A stretch of DNA of 8,680 nucleotides, from NCBI GenBank assembly GCA_947462425.1, contig CANHPI010000095.1:1-8680 (forward strand), given 5' to 3'. The position numbers and the translations under genes were made by a program. This DNA comes from Bacteroidota bacterium (lineage in GTDB: Bacteria; Bacteroidota; Bacteroidia; B-17B0; B-17BO). Numbering within the stretch: the stretch's first letter is position 1; each line of letters opens with the position of its first letter. The notes under the pieces are model-generated. The model made no database searches and was not told where the DNA came from. It saw only the letters and a program-made list of their open reading frames with translations. Shown piece after piece: positions 1-5,540 of the stretch.

Positions 1-149
1 ACAATTCATTTATATTTAAATCATAGTCATACAATTTTAATAATATTTCTACTGTAAACCTACCAATATAAAAATTTATTATTTCGCTTGTTTTTTCAGC
101 TTCAGTTATAGAATAATATTCCATTCCTCCAATTAACTTTTGCAGGTAC
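1..149. repeat. Terminal direct repeat, left copy (circular overlap)
   Basis: Bases 1-149 are identical to 8532-8680. The frame of the 509-aa protein passes through the join in phase, as expected if the contig comes from a circle of 8,531 bp, or from head-to-tail copies, and the assembler repeated the overlap. Confidence 0.95.
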
Positions 150-748
150 AATTTGGAATTTATTTTATTTTCTTCAATAGGCTTGCCAATAATTTTGGCC
201 TCCAACAATTCTAAAACTCTATTTTCTTTTTCAATTATTCTACTTTTAAAATTGAATGTAATTTTAGCAATACTTAAATTATCTGCATTGTTTATTGGAA
301 TATCAGTTAATAAAGTAAAGTAATTATTTATTGCAACATCTACAGAATTTGAAAGCTCCATAATTTTATTTTTAGTTTCTAACATACAAGAATACATTGC
401 ACCATAATAGTAATATTCATTTTCAAAATCATAGTTTAGTGAATTATTTTTATACCAAATTTTGTAATTATCTATACATTTAAATTCATCTATCAATATT
501 TTATAAACATTAGTAAAATTGCTTTGGTCAACTTCAATTTTAATAGAATTTACTTCGTCAATAAAATTTTGTTCTATTTCCCTTATTGTAGAAATGTTAC
601 AAAAACCATACAATAATAGTTTAGAATTTTCAGTAGCAGTTGCATTTATAATTTCTGCTTTTTGAACACCATGCTTAATAGTCAAATCTGCAAATTGTCT
701 GACAAAGTAAATCCATTCGCTAATTTTAGGCCTGCTTAATATATCCAT
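1..748 (-). CDS. N-terminal half of a 509-aa protein of unknown function (continues at 8531-7750)
   Basis: This is the first part of a gene cut by the window edge. The ATG is at 748-746. The frame stays open down to base 1, continues at 8531 on the circular molecule, and ends at the stop at 7752-7750, giving 509 residues. I translated it by hand and found no stop. The N-terminus reads MDILSRPKISEWIYFVRQF. This half looks mostly helical, with a Tyr-rich patch (NEYYYYGAMYS, about residues 110-120) and a Glu/Lys-rich segment around residue 190. I see no signal peptide, membrane segment or recognisable catalytic motif. The start lies 3 nt after the integrase stop, in the same frame, so it is probably translated from the int transcript. 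GC is clearly lower than in int, which points to cargo of separate origin. I do not recognise the family. It sits where satellites and integrative elements often carry accessory genes, but nothing in the sequence shows a defence role. Confidence 0.8.
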   Translation of the reverse strand, partial: MDILSRPKISEWIYFVRQFADLTIKHGVQKAEIINATATENSKLLLYGFCNISTIREIEQNFIDEVNSIKIEVDQSNFTNVYKILIDEFKCIDNYKIWYKNNSLNYDFENEYYYYGAMYSCMLETKNKIMELSNSVDVAINNYFTLLTDIPINNADNLSIAKITFNFKSRIIEKENRVLELLEAKIIGKPIEENKINSKLYLQKLIGGMEYYSITEAEKTSEIINFYIGRFTVEILLKLYDYDLNINEL

Positions 749-751
749 TGC

Positions 752-2020
752 TTATGCTTGCTTTCTAAGTATATCTGTTAATACATCGGTTGTAGTATGC
801 ACCTGCTTGGCCTCGAAGCTAGCTAGGTAATGCTTAGTGGTTTTTAGGCTGTTATGTCCTAATGCTTCGCTTATAAATTCTGTGCTTGCATTGGCGCGCT
901 TTAATACGGTTGCAAAACTATGGCGTGCATACTGTGTGGTAACAGTTGGTGTAATTTTTAACTCCTTACTAATAATGGCCAAATACTTGTTTACACTTTT
1001 TGTAAGTAGGTTGACTAGTTTCTTTTTATCCAATGTGCTTTGGCCTTGCTTGTAATGTGGAAATACAAATGCAGTAGGTAATACACTAGGCGTGCCTTGC
1101 CTCCTAATAATTTCCAATGCTTCATCTTTTAAAGATACTTGTATAGGGTTTTGTGTATTGCTTTTGCCTTGCGTTTTTTGGCGGTGGTATGTAATAAGGT
1201 TGCCATTAATTTGTTGCCATGTAAGGTTGCAAAGGTCATTTATATTCATTCCATTGCATAAAAACATAAATATCCAATAATCTTTGGCGCGCTGTAATTG
1301 CTTGCTATATTCTTTTTGCTTAATTGGTGTATTGGTACTAATTGCTGGTACTTCATAATTGTAAATAGATGCAATTTGTAGTACTGTTAATGCTTTCTTT
1401 TGATTGGTAACCAATGGTATTTTGTAACCGCTTTTGTTATTTGACCTATGGAATGGCTGTAAATTCAAAGGAATATTATTAAAATTGAATAGAGAGCGAA
1501 GGCATCTAACATAAATTGCAACTGTAGTAATACTTTTGCCATCTGCAAGCATTTTATGTTCAAATTGTTTTAGTTTGGTTGCTGTAATATCTGCAAACTT
1601 TAATTTAGGCCAATGTATAGCGAAGCAATTTTTTGCTGTACTGTAGCCAATTGAAGAGCCTATTTGGTCATTTGCATTCAAAAAATCAATATACCTATCA
1701 AATGCATTGCTTATACTATCAACCGCGCTATTTTCGCTTAAATATCCAGCCTCAAACAAGTTGAATGTAAAAATTGGTAAGGTGTCGATAACATCGTTTG
1801 CTTTCTTAATTCTTGCTTGCAGTTCCTTTAAAATATTATTTTCCTCATTGGTTCTACGTTTGGCATTCATGACATTTTCAAATGCAGCTGGAGTTAATTT
1901 GAATTTAGTACCATAATACTTTTGTTGGCGGTTGTGTGTAACTCGTATGCTTATTGCACAAGTTCCATCTTTTCTAGGGTGTTTATCGTCAATGGTTGCA
2001 GTTACTGTTATATTACTCAT
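752..2020 (-). CDS. int: Tyrosine recombinase / site-specific integrase
   Basis: This 422-aa protein has the size and layout of Bacteroidota tyrosine integrases. Residues 1-90 are a beta-rich arm-binding domain (SIRVTHNRQQKYYGTKFKL). About 100-200 form a SAM-like core-binding domain. About 210-415 form the catalytic domain. Visible catalytic residues are Lys282 (RQKT), Arg366 and His367 (YARHSFAT), His389 (LGHNS) and the nucleophile Tyr398 (TTKHYLA). The usual first Arg in the G-[LM]-R-x-x-[DE]-L motif is Asn259 (GMNINDL), and the His that often precedes Arg366 is also absent. CTnDOT IntDOT is known to lack the first Arg, so this need not inactivate the enzyme. The gene begins 31 bp from the nearer arm-type repeat of attP, as expected for an integrase beside its own site. 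The predicted reaction is insertion into, and excision from, a tRNA-Asn gene. The next gene starts 3 nt after the stop in the same frame. Confidence 0.95.
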   Translation of the reverse strand: MSNITVTATIDDKHPRKDGTCAISIRVTHNRQQKYYGTKFKLTPAAFENVMNAKRRTNEENNILKELQARIKKANDVIDTLPIFTFNLFEAGYLSENSAVDSISNAFDRYIDFLNANDQIGSSIGYSTAKNCFAIHWPKLKFADITATKLKQFEHKMLADGKSITTVAIYVRCLRSLFNFNNIPLNLQPFHRSNNKSGYKIPLVTNQKKALTVLQIASIYNYEVPAISTNTPIKQKEYSKQLQRAKDYWIFMFLCNGMNINDLCNLTWQQINGNLITYHRQKTQGKSNTQNPIQVSLKDEALEIIRRQGTPSVLPTAFVFPHYKQGQSTLDKKKLVNLLTKSVNKYLAIISKELKITPTVTTQYARHSFATVLKRANASTEFISEALGHNSLKTTKHYLASFEAKQVHTTTDVLTDILRKQA

Positions 2021-2050
2021 TTTACTACTTTTTTAAAGGTTATGCATTTT

Positions 2051-2071
2051 CTCCTATACAATTCCTATACA
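2051..2071 (+). repeat. Arm-type direct repeat 1 (int side)
   Basis: This 21-bp sequence is identical to 2294-2314. It contains two copies of the 9-mer TCCTATACA (2052-2060 and 2063-2071), offset by 11 bp, about one helical turn. Same-face paired boxes on both sides of the tRNA core fit binding by the integrase N-terminal domain. It also covers the predicted int transcription start. Confidence 0.75.
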
Positions 2072-2103
2072 AAAGTAATATAATAACACATAATAACAAT
2101 AAG
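2070..2103 (-). promoter_or_regulatory. Probable int promoter (TTG-N19-TACTTTTG)
   Basis: Read on the minus strand, TACTTTTG (2077-2070) matches the Bacteroidota -7 consensus TAnnTTTG. A TTG lies 19 bases upstream, at the -33 spacing. Transcription would start at about 2065, inside the arm-type repeat 2051-2071 and about 45 nt before the int ATG. Integrase bound to that arm could therefore block its own promoter. The match is read by eye and the start site is inferred. Confidence 0.55.
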
Positions 2104-2198
2104 TAACCAATAATCATTTATGCACAAAAGCCTTGATAAGTCTATATTTTACCAATATTTGTATTTAGTTGCTATTTGGTAGTTTATGGTAATAGGTA

Positions 2199-2243
2199 TG
2201 ACTGTTAATCAGAGGGTCTCTGGTTCAAGTCCAGAAGGGAGAG
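2199..2243 (+). tRNA. 3' fragment of tRNA-Asn (anticodon GTT), attP core
   Basis: The fragment carries an anticodon loop CTGTTAA with GTT at 2204-2206 and the 3' anticodon-stem strand TCAGA. Next come a 5-nt variable loop (2214-2218) and a perfect T arm: stem TCTGG, loop TTCAAGT, stem CCAGA (2219-2235). The 3' acceptor strand AGGGAGA (2236-2242) and discriminator G (2243) follow. No CCA is encoded. The 5' acceptor strand, D arm and most of the 5' anticodon stem are absent: upstream bases TATGA pair with TCAGA except at one position. This is therefore not a working tRNA gene but the identity block used to rebuild the host gene. Confidence 0.88.
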
Positions 2244-2250
2244 CAACAGT

Positions 2251-2288
2251 AATAAAGGGTTTCAAGTAATTGAAGCCCTTTATTTTTT
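2251..2288 (+). terminator. Rho-independent terminator after the tRNA-Asn fragment
   Basis: A 15-bp stem, AATAAAGGGTTTCAA (2251-2265) with TTGAAGCCCTTTATT (2270-2284), has a single T-G wobble and a GTAA loop. A T run extends to 2288. It lies 8 bp after the tRNA 3' end, so it would terminate the rebuilt tRNA transcript and insulate the element from it. Confidence 0.85.
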
Positions 2289-2293
2289 ACGGC

Positions 2294-2314
2294 CTCCTAT
2301 ACAATTCCTATACA
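2294..2314 (+). repeat. Arm-type direct repeat 2 (cargo side)
   Basis: This is the exact 21-bp copy of 2051-2071 in the same orientation, with the same pair of TCCTATACA boxes (2295-2303 and 2306-2314). It starts 50 bp after the end of the tRNA fragment, whereas arm 1 ends 127 bp before it. The unequal spacing is usual for attP arms. Confidence 0.75.
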
Positions 2315-2376
2315 TAGTCGATTTAAGGCATTAAAAAACTAATTATTTAATCACTATTATTTACATTTGAATAATT

Positions 2377-2901
2377 ATGAAAAAACTTTTATTCTTATTA
2401 GTAACTACTTTTTCCTTCATTCAAATTCATAGCCAAACTGAAACAAAAATTGATTTAGGCCATTATTCAAAAGTTTTAGATTTTCCCAATAACACGAAAA
2501 TAGAATTATTTAATGCAATCAATAAATGGCTTACATTAAATTATAATAGTGCTAAAGATGTAATACAACTCAATAATTTGGAAAATGGCGAAATTGTAGT
2601 AAAAGGAATAGTAAATATAGATGCACTTATTATGTTTGGTAAAGGGGTTCAAAAACCAATTCATCACACTTTATCAATTAAAATAAAGGAAAATAAAATT
2701 AAAGTTGATTTAGATTATAACGAAATTGTGTTTGACTACCTAAACTCTAATAACAATAAAATTGTAGCTGAATATTTAACGCATAAGGCAATAAGGCAAA
2801 AAGATAAAGATTGTTTAATTGTAAGTATGCAAAATCATTTTGACAGTACTATAAATTCAATAGCAAAATTTATCAATACATCTATTTCAAATGAATGGTA
2901 A
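2377..2901 (+). CDS. Secreted DUF4468-like protein
   Basis: This 174-aa protein begins with a clear Sec signal peptide: MKK, a hydrophobic stretch LLFLLVTTFSFIQI, then a probable cut near HSQ-TET (about residue 20). There is no lipobox Cys. The mature part has AINKWLTLNYNSAKDVIQ (about 47-64) followed by GEIVVKGIVN. This resembles the DUF4468 (TBP-like fold) proteins common in Bacteroidota, whose function is not established. It is the only gene on the plus strand. It converges on the 101-aa gene with 5 bp between stops, and in the integrated state it would lie directly downstream of the host tRNA-Asn. GC is low compared with the backbone, so it looks like cargo. A TACATTTG at 2362-2369 matches the -7 consensus but is only 7 nt from the ATG and lacks a convincing -33 box. 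The family call is from memory. Confidence 0.8.
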   Translation: MKKLLFLLVTTFSFIQIHSQTETKIDLGHYSKVLDFPNNTKIELFNAINKWLTLNYNSAKDVIQLNNLENGEIVVKGIVNIDALIMFGKGVQKPIHHTLSIKIKENKIKVDLDYNEIVFDYLNSNNNKIVAEYLTHKAIRQKDKDCLIVSMQNHFDSTINSIAKFINTSISNEW

Positions 2902-2906
2902 AATAT

Positions 2907-3212
2907 TTATTGAGGGTTATTAATTATTTTTTTTATTATTACATGTAAATCCTTAGAGTATAGTTTTGAAATAGCTTCATCTAACTTAGATAGGTGTTTA
3001 CTATTAAAATATTTTAATCTATTATAAGTTTTTTGAGGGTTTACAATTTTAAAAAACTCTATAGCTTCAGCATAATTTTTAACCTTAATTTTAAAACCGC
3101 TTAAACTTAGTATCTCATTAATGATTTCAATTTTAGATGTTTGTAAACTTTCATCTTTATAAATGAAGTAATCACTTTGCAATTCATTTAACTTATTCAA
3201 TATTTCATTCAT
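2907..3212 (-). CDS. Small protein of unknown function (101 aa)
   Basis: The frame opens at a TTG (3218), but an ATG two codons later (3212-3210, MNEILNKLNELQSDYFIYKD) is the more likely start. The protein is hydrophilic, Lys- and Ile-rich and probably all helical. It has no Cys, signal peptide or membrane segment, and I do not recognise a family. It lies 22 bp after the stop of the 102-aa gene, so it may share that transcript, and it converges on the DUF4468-like gene. Its low GC resembles the cargo genes more than the neighbours upstream. It could be a late addition at the end of the operon. Confidence 0.65.
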   Translation of the reverse strand: MNEILNKLNELQSDYFIYKDESLQTSKIEIINEILSLSGFKIKVKNYAEAIEFFKIVNPQKTYNRLKYFNSKHLSKLDEAISKLYSKDLHVIIKKIINNPQ

Positions 3213-3233
3213 ATTCAAAGTTAATAAATCATT

Positions 3234-3542
3234 CTAACTTTCTACTTCATTTGGTAATTGCTTTAATGCCATTACTGGTTGAATAACTATTTTATCATCT
3301 AGGTTCAAAGTAATTGTAACATCTCTATCCTTTTCCTCATTCAATTGTATTGTTTGCAGTTTAGGCACTAGGTAGGGCAATAGGTCGCTAATAAACTTTA
3401 GTTTATCCTTTGGCTCTAGTTGTTCAAAGTTGGTTTGTATAGTGCCTATATTGCTATCAATAAAGTTTTGCAAAGATTGCCTTGTAGTTAGTGTTATTTT
3501 GTTTGGTGTTCCTATGGTTCGGCCTCCAGTCTTATTTCTCAT
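3234..3542 (-). CDS. Small protein with GGR-GTPNK N-terminus, terminase-small-like
   Basis: This 102-aa protein begins MRNKTGGRTIGTPNKITLTT, a basic Gly-rich tail. A helical domain follows, RQSLQNFIDSNIGTIQTNFEQLEPKDKLKFISDLLPYLVPKLQ (about 21-63), and then an acidic and beta-prone C-terminus. Proteins with a GG-R-x-GTPNK start and a LEPKD-[RK]-L-x-F-x-x-x-LLPY-x-x-PK core are familiar from Bacteroidota prophages and mobile elements. They are often called hypothetical or small-terminase-like. The basic start probably contacts DNA. The gene follows the 85-aa gene by 26 bp, and that protein has a related type of N-terminus, so the two may work together. The packaging role is inferred from resemblance only. 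Confidence 0.75.
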   Translation of the reverse strand: MRNKTGGRTIGTPNKITLTTRQSLQNFIDSNIGTIQTNFEQLEPKDKLKFISDLLPYLVPKLQTIQLNEEKDRDVTITLNLDDKIVIQPVMALKQLPNEVES

Positions 3543-3568
3543 TTTCTATTTTGTTCTACTTTAGATAA

Positions 3569-3826
3569 CTAAATATAAATTTCTGCTTCTAATTCTGCTC
3601 CTACCTTTGGCATTCTTATTTCTTGCTTCTCTATTGGCCTACCAAAAGCGTGTTCAAATACGAATTTAATCAATGCCACTTCTCCAGTAGCTAGCAAGGC
3701 CTGCATAGCTTTGCAATTGCCACCATAAGTAGATTGTATTGCTTGCTTACAAATATTGCTTGTATGCTGTTCTAAGGCCTTTGGTTTGCGTCCTGCTCCA
3801 GGCCTTGCACCTCCTTTATTTGTCAT
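3569..3826 (-). CDS. Small GGARPGAGRK protein, phage terminase-small-like DNA-binding protein
   Basis: This 85-aa protein starts MTNKGGARPGAGRKPKALEQ. The RPGAGRKP signature is AT-hook-like and common at the N-terminus of phage small-terminase-type proteins and DUF5681-like proteins. The rest (about 23-70) is short and helical, with GEVALIKFVFEHAFGRPIEKQEI, where FGRP-x-x-K is also usual in this group. It is shorter than a typical full small terminase (about 130-180 aa), so it could be a minimal form or an unrelated DNA-binding protein. It has its own promoter candidate (3851-3879) and leads a two- or three-gene set with the 102-aa and 101-aa genes. No large terminase is present, so any packaging role would need a helper phage. 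Confidence 0.75.
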   Translation of the reverse strand: MTNKGGARPGAGRKPKALEQHTSNICKQAIQSTYGGNCKAMQALLATGEVALIKFVFEHAFGRPIEKQEIRMPKVGAELEAEIYI

Positions 3827-3849
3827 TGATTAAATATTGATTATTCAAT
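3825..3849. promoter_or_regulatory. Possible operator: repeated ATTGATTA with inverted repeat
   Basis: ATTGATTA occurs at 3825-3832 and 3836-3843, 11 bp apart. ATTGA (3836-3840) and TCAAT (3845-3849) form an inverted repeat with a 4-base gap. The group sits between the -7 box and the ATG of the 85-aa gene, where a repressor would act. The site is AT-rich and short, so chance is possible. Confidence 0.35.
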
Positions 3850-3850
3850 G

Positions 3851-3879
3851 CAAAGATACATTTTACTTTGTATTTCAAA
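3851..3879 (-). promoter_or_regulatory. Promoter candidate for the two terminase-small-like genes
   Basis: On the minus strand TATCTTTG (3858-3851) is a full match to TAnnTTTG. A TTTG (3879-3876) lies 17 bases upstream and overlaps the primase-like gene's stop. The expected start at about 3845 leaves a leader of about 20 nt before the ATG at 3826. This would let these genes be transcribed apart from the replication genes. Confidence 0.6.
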
Positions 3880-5350
3880 GTGAATTGCTAAGCATAGATT
3901 TTAATTTAGATAACCTTTTTAGGTAAGGAATCGCAATAGGTTTGTTGTAATATGTATTAATGGTTTCAAGATGACTGTTTACAAATTTCATTAAATCAAT
4001 TATTTTAGTACCACTGCATAAATTTATTTCACCTTTATTTTCAAGCTTTGCAGTTTCAAAGTATTCTGTTAATTCTAAAATTTGATTATGAAAGTTATTT
4101 TCAGGAATAGCAATTTTTAATTTTGTTTCATTTTCTAGTATTGGCGCTGGTAACTGTATCAAAGGTTTAATAATTGGCGTGTCTACTTTTATTTGACTAT
4201 TCTCTAAAATATAATCTGCTAAATCATGGCCATCAATTTTATTATTATCGTTGGCTAGTTGTTCTAGTATGTTTACACAAGTAAAACCAAATTCAATTGC
4301 TTTTTTATTCCATAGAATAAAAGCAGTATCATCAACTGAATTATCAGGAAATAAATAAACATCTCTATTTTTTAATACTTCTATTCTATTGGCTGTTAAA
4401 TAACCTAAACCTCCAGTAGCAAGCCATAAATATTCAGGGTAAAACATACTTGCAATAATTGCTGTTTTAGGAGCTTCTACAATGGCAATTGGTTTGTGCT
4501 TAAATTGATTCATTAGATGTTCACCAAATAAGCAATTGAATTTATTTACACTATTCTTATAGTTTAATAGCCACGTTGGCAATGCTTCGCCTTTTGCGGT
4601 GTATGCAAAGGATAGGTAAGTATGTATATTTCGCGCTTGTGGCTCTGTTTTAACACGTTTACCTATCTTACTATACTCTATTAAGGATATTGCCCTGCAA
4701 TGCCCTAAAATGCTTATAAATGGAAATGTAATGTATTTATCACAAGTACCTACAAAATACAAATGCAAAACTTTGTTTACTACATCTGTTCCAAATTTGG
4801 AGTATAAAATAGTTACCAATGTATTTGTATCATAGTTTTTTAATGTGTGCAACAATACTTCATCTATAATATTTACGATTGGCTGTTTTTGGAAATCAAC
4901 ATTGTTAGGCTTGCAAATTGGAGTATTACGAGTTATTAGCGTTATGTTGCCTTCGCTTTGAAAATGTTTAAAGTCCCATTCATTGTAGTTAATGTTTAAT
5001 TGGTTGGTTCTTTTGCCGTTGGTGTTTTTTATAAAAAATTCAGCCAAATAGATACCTGTACTCATTTGCTCAAAAATCGCTTTTTTGGGTATTATTTGTT
5101 CGTTTGCACCTTGCTTAATTAGCACTGCTTTTTCTGTTATTTCTCTTAGTTCGGTCGTAGGTACAAAATAGCACAGTATTGGCGGTGGTAAATGATAAGT
5201 ACATTTAACTGCATTATCACATTTGCCATATTCAGGCGGTAATGCTTCGCCAGTGGTGGCGTCTATGTATCGCTGGTAATGTTTGATTGCATGGCATTTA
5301 GGGCAATCTATTTTAGGTAGCTTATTTGAAGCTAGTTTATATTTATGCAT
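3875..5350 (-). CDS. Zinc-finger/Toprim primase-like protein (DUF6371-like)
   Basis: I chose the ATG at 5350-5348 (MHKYKLASNKLPKIDCPKC), giving 491 aa. The frame is open further, to a GTG at 5428, but those 26 codons run through the iteron-like repeats and give an unnatural IPIVLFIPYT sequence. Residues 16-53 form a zinc ribbon: CPKC, then C44, C50 and H53 around KHYQRYIDATTGEALP. This matches Bacteroidota proteins grouped as DUF6371 and resembles the CHC2 finger of DnaG. A Toprim-like domain spans about 285-375, with IVEAPKTA (Glu292), LATGG and FPDNS (Asp336), the last in place of the usual D-x-D. Known relatives sit in replication modules of phages and integrative elements, and I infer RNA-primer synthesis. 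It lies directly downstream of the candidate origin and of the RepA-like ATPase gene. Confidence 0.8.
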   Translation of the reverse strand: MHKYKLASNKLPKIDCPKCHAIKHYQRYIDATTGEALPPEYGKCDNAVKCTYHLPPPILCYFVPTTELREITEKAVLIKQGANEQIIPKKAIFEQMSTGIYLAEFFIKNTNGKRTNQLNINYNEWDFKHFQSEGNITLITRNTPICKPNNVDFQKQPIVNIIDEVLLHTLKNYDTNTLVTILYSKFGTDVVNKVLHLYFVGTCDKYITFPFISILGHCRAISLIEYSKIGKRVKTEPQARNIHTYLSFAYTAKGEALPTWLLNYKNSVNKFNCLFGEHLMNQFKHKPIAIVEAPKTAIIASMFYPEYLWLATGGLGYLTANRIEVLKNRDVYLFPDNSVDDTAFILWNKKAIEFGFTCVNILEQLANDNNKIDGHDLADYILENSQIKVDTPIIKPLIQLPAPILENETKLKIAIPENNFHNQILELTEYFETAKLENKGEINLCSGTKIIDLMKFVNSHLETINTYYNKPIAIPYLKRLSKLKSMLSNSL

Positions 5351-5361
5351 TTTGGAATGGT

Positions 5362-5382
5362 TTTGATTGGTATAAGGTATAA
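5362..5382 (+). repeat. Iteron-like 21-bp direct repeat, copy 1
   Basis: Identical to 5467-5487. The unit starts TTTGATT and contains two GGTATAA boxes 7 bp apart (5369-5375 and 5376-5382). Both copies are preceded by an ATTTATGCAT (5341-5350 and 5455-5464). Confidence 0.75.
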
Positions 5383-5407
5383 AAAGCACTATAGGTATAT
5401 TATACTT

Positions 5408-5438
5408 TATACCTAGTGCAATAAACACACTAGGTATA
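5408..5438. repeat. Perfect 11-bp inverted repeat in the candidate origin
   Basis: TATACCTAGTG (5408-5418) pairs with CACTAGGTATA (5428-5438) across a 9-base loop. A third, imperfect copy of the arm (GCACTATAGGTATA, 5386-5399) stands just to the left. The lack of a following T run on the minus strand argues against a terminator there. On the plus strand a T run does follow, so a terminator in that direction is possible, but no gene would use it. Confidence 0.6.
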
Positions 5439-5466
5439 TTTTTTCACTATACATATTTATGCATGG

Positions 5467-5487
5467 TTTGATTGGTATAAGGTATAA
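5467..5487 (+). repeat. Iteron-like 21-bp direct repeat, copy 2
   Basis: Exact copy of 5362-5382 in the same orientation, 105 bp away (about ten helical turns), with the same tandem GGTATAA boxes. Confidence 0.75.
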
Positions 5488-5494
5488 TGTAGCT

Positions 5495-5510
5495 TTTATA
5501 CTAGTATAAA
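5495..5510. repeat. 16-bp perfect palindrome TTTATACTAGTATAAA
   Basis: Perfect two-fold symmetry, followed at once by GTATAAAGG direct repeats (5504-5512 and 5512-5520). It is a likely dimer binding site or melting element within the candidate origin. Confidence 0.55.
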
Positions 5511-5540
5511 GGTATAAAGGGGCTATAGTGGAATTTTATT

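Larger units (their letters stand above)
2051..2314. other. attP: attP region (integration site of the circular form)
   Basis: This gene-free segment holds, in order, arm repeat 1 (2051-2071), about 127 bp of AT-rich spacer, the tRNA-Asn 3' fragment that should contain the crossover core (2199-2243), a terminator hairpin (2251-2288) and arm repeat 2 (2294-2314). This is the usual lambda-like attP arrangement next to int. On integration, sequence from 2199 rightward would join the 5' half of the host tRNA gene and restore it. The int side would end at the displaced chromosomal 3' fragment. The exact crossover point cannot be read without an attB or attL/attR sequence. It probably lies in or near the anticodon stem-loop. 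Confidence 0.8.

Noticed and set aside
1..149. Direct terminal repeats of a linear phage genome
   Set aside because: No structural phage genes are present, and a long protein frame reads through the join, which fits a circle better.
837..1916. Short open frames on the plus strand inside int
   Set aside because: They lie opposite a well-supported integrase frame, have no family resemblance and are Leu/Ser-rich, as antisense frames often are.
2196..2243. Intact tRNA-Asn gene
   Set aside because: Only the anticodon loop, 3' anticodon strand, T arm and 3' acceptor strand are present. The D arm and 5' acceptor strand are missing, and the 5' anticodon strand has a mismatch.
2362..2369. TACATTTG as promoter of the DUF4468-like gene
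   Set aside because: It is a full -7 match but only 7 nt before the ATG and lacks a TTG at the -33 position. It would need a nearly leaderless mRNA, so I did not list it as a feature.
3216..3223. TAACTTTG on the minus strand as promoter of the 101-aa gene
   Set aside because: It matches TAnnTTTG but ends only 3 nt before the chosen ATG, so transcription would begin at or after the start codon.
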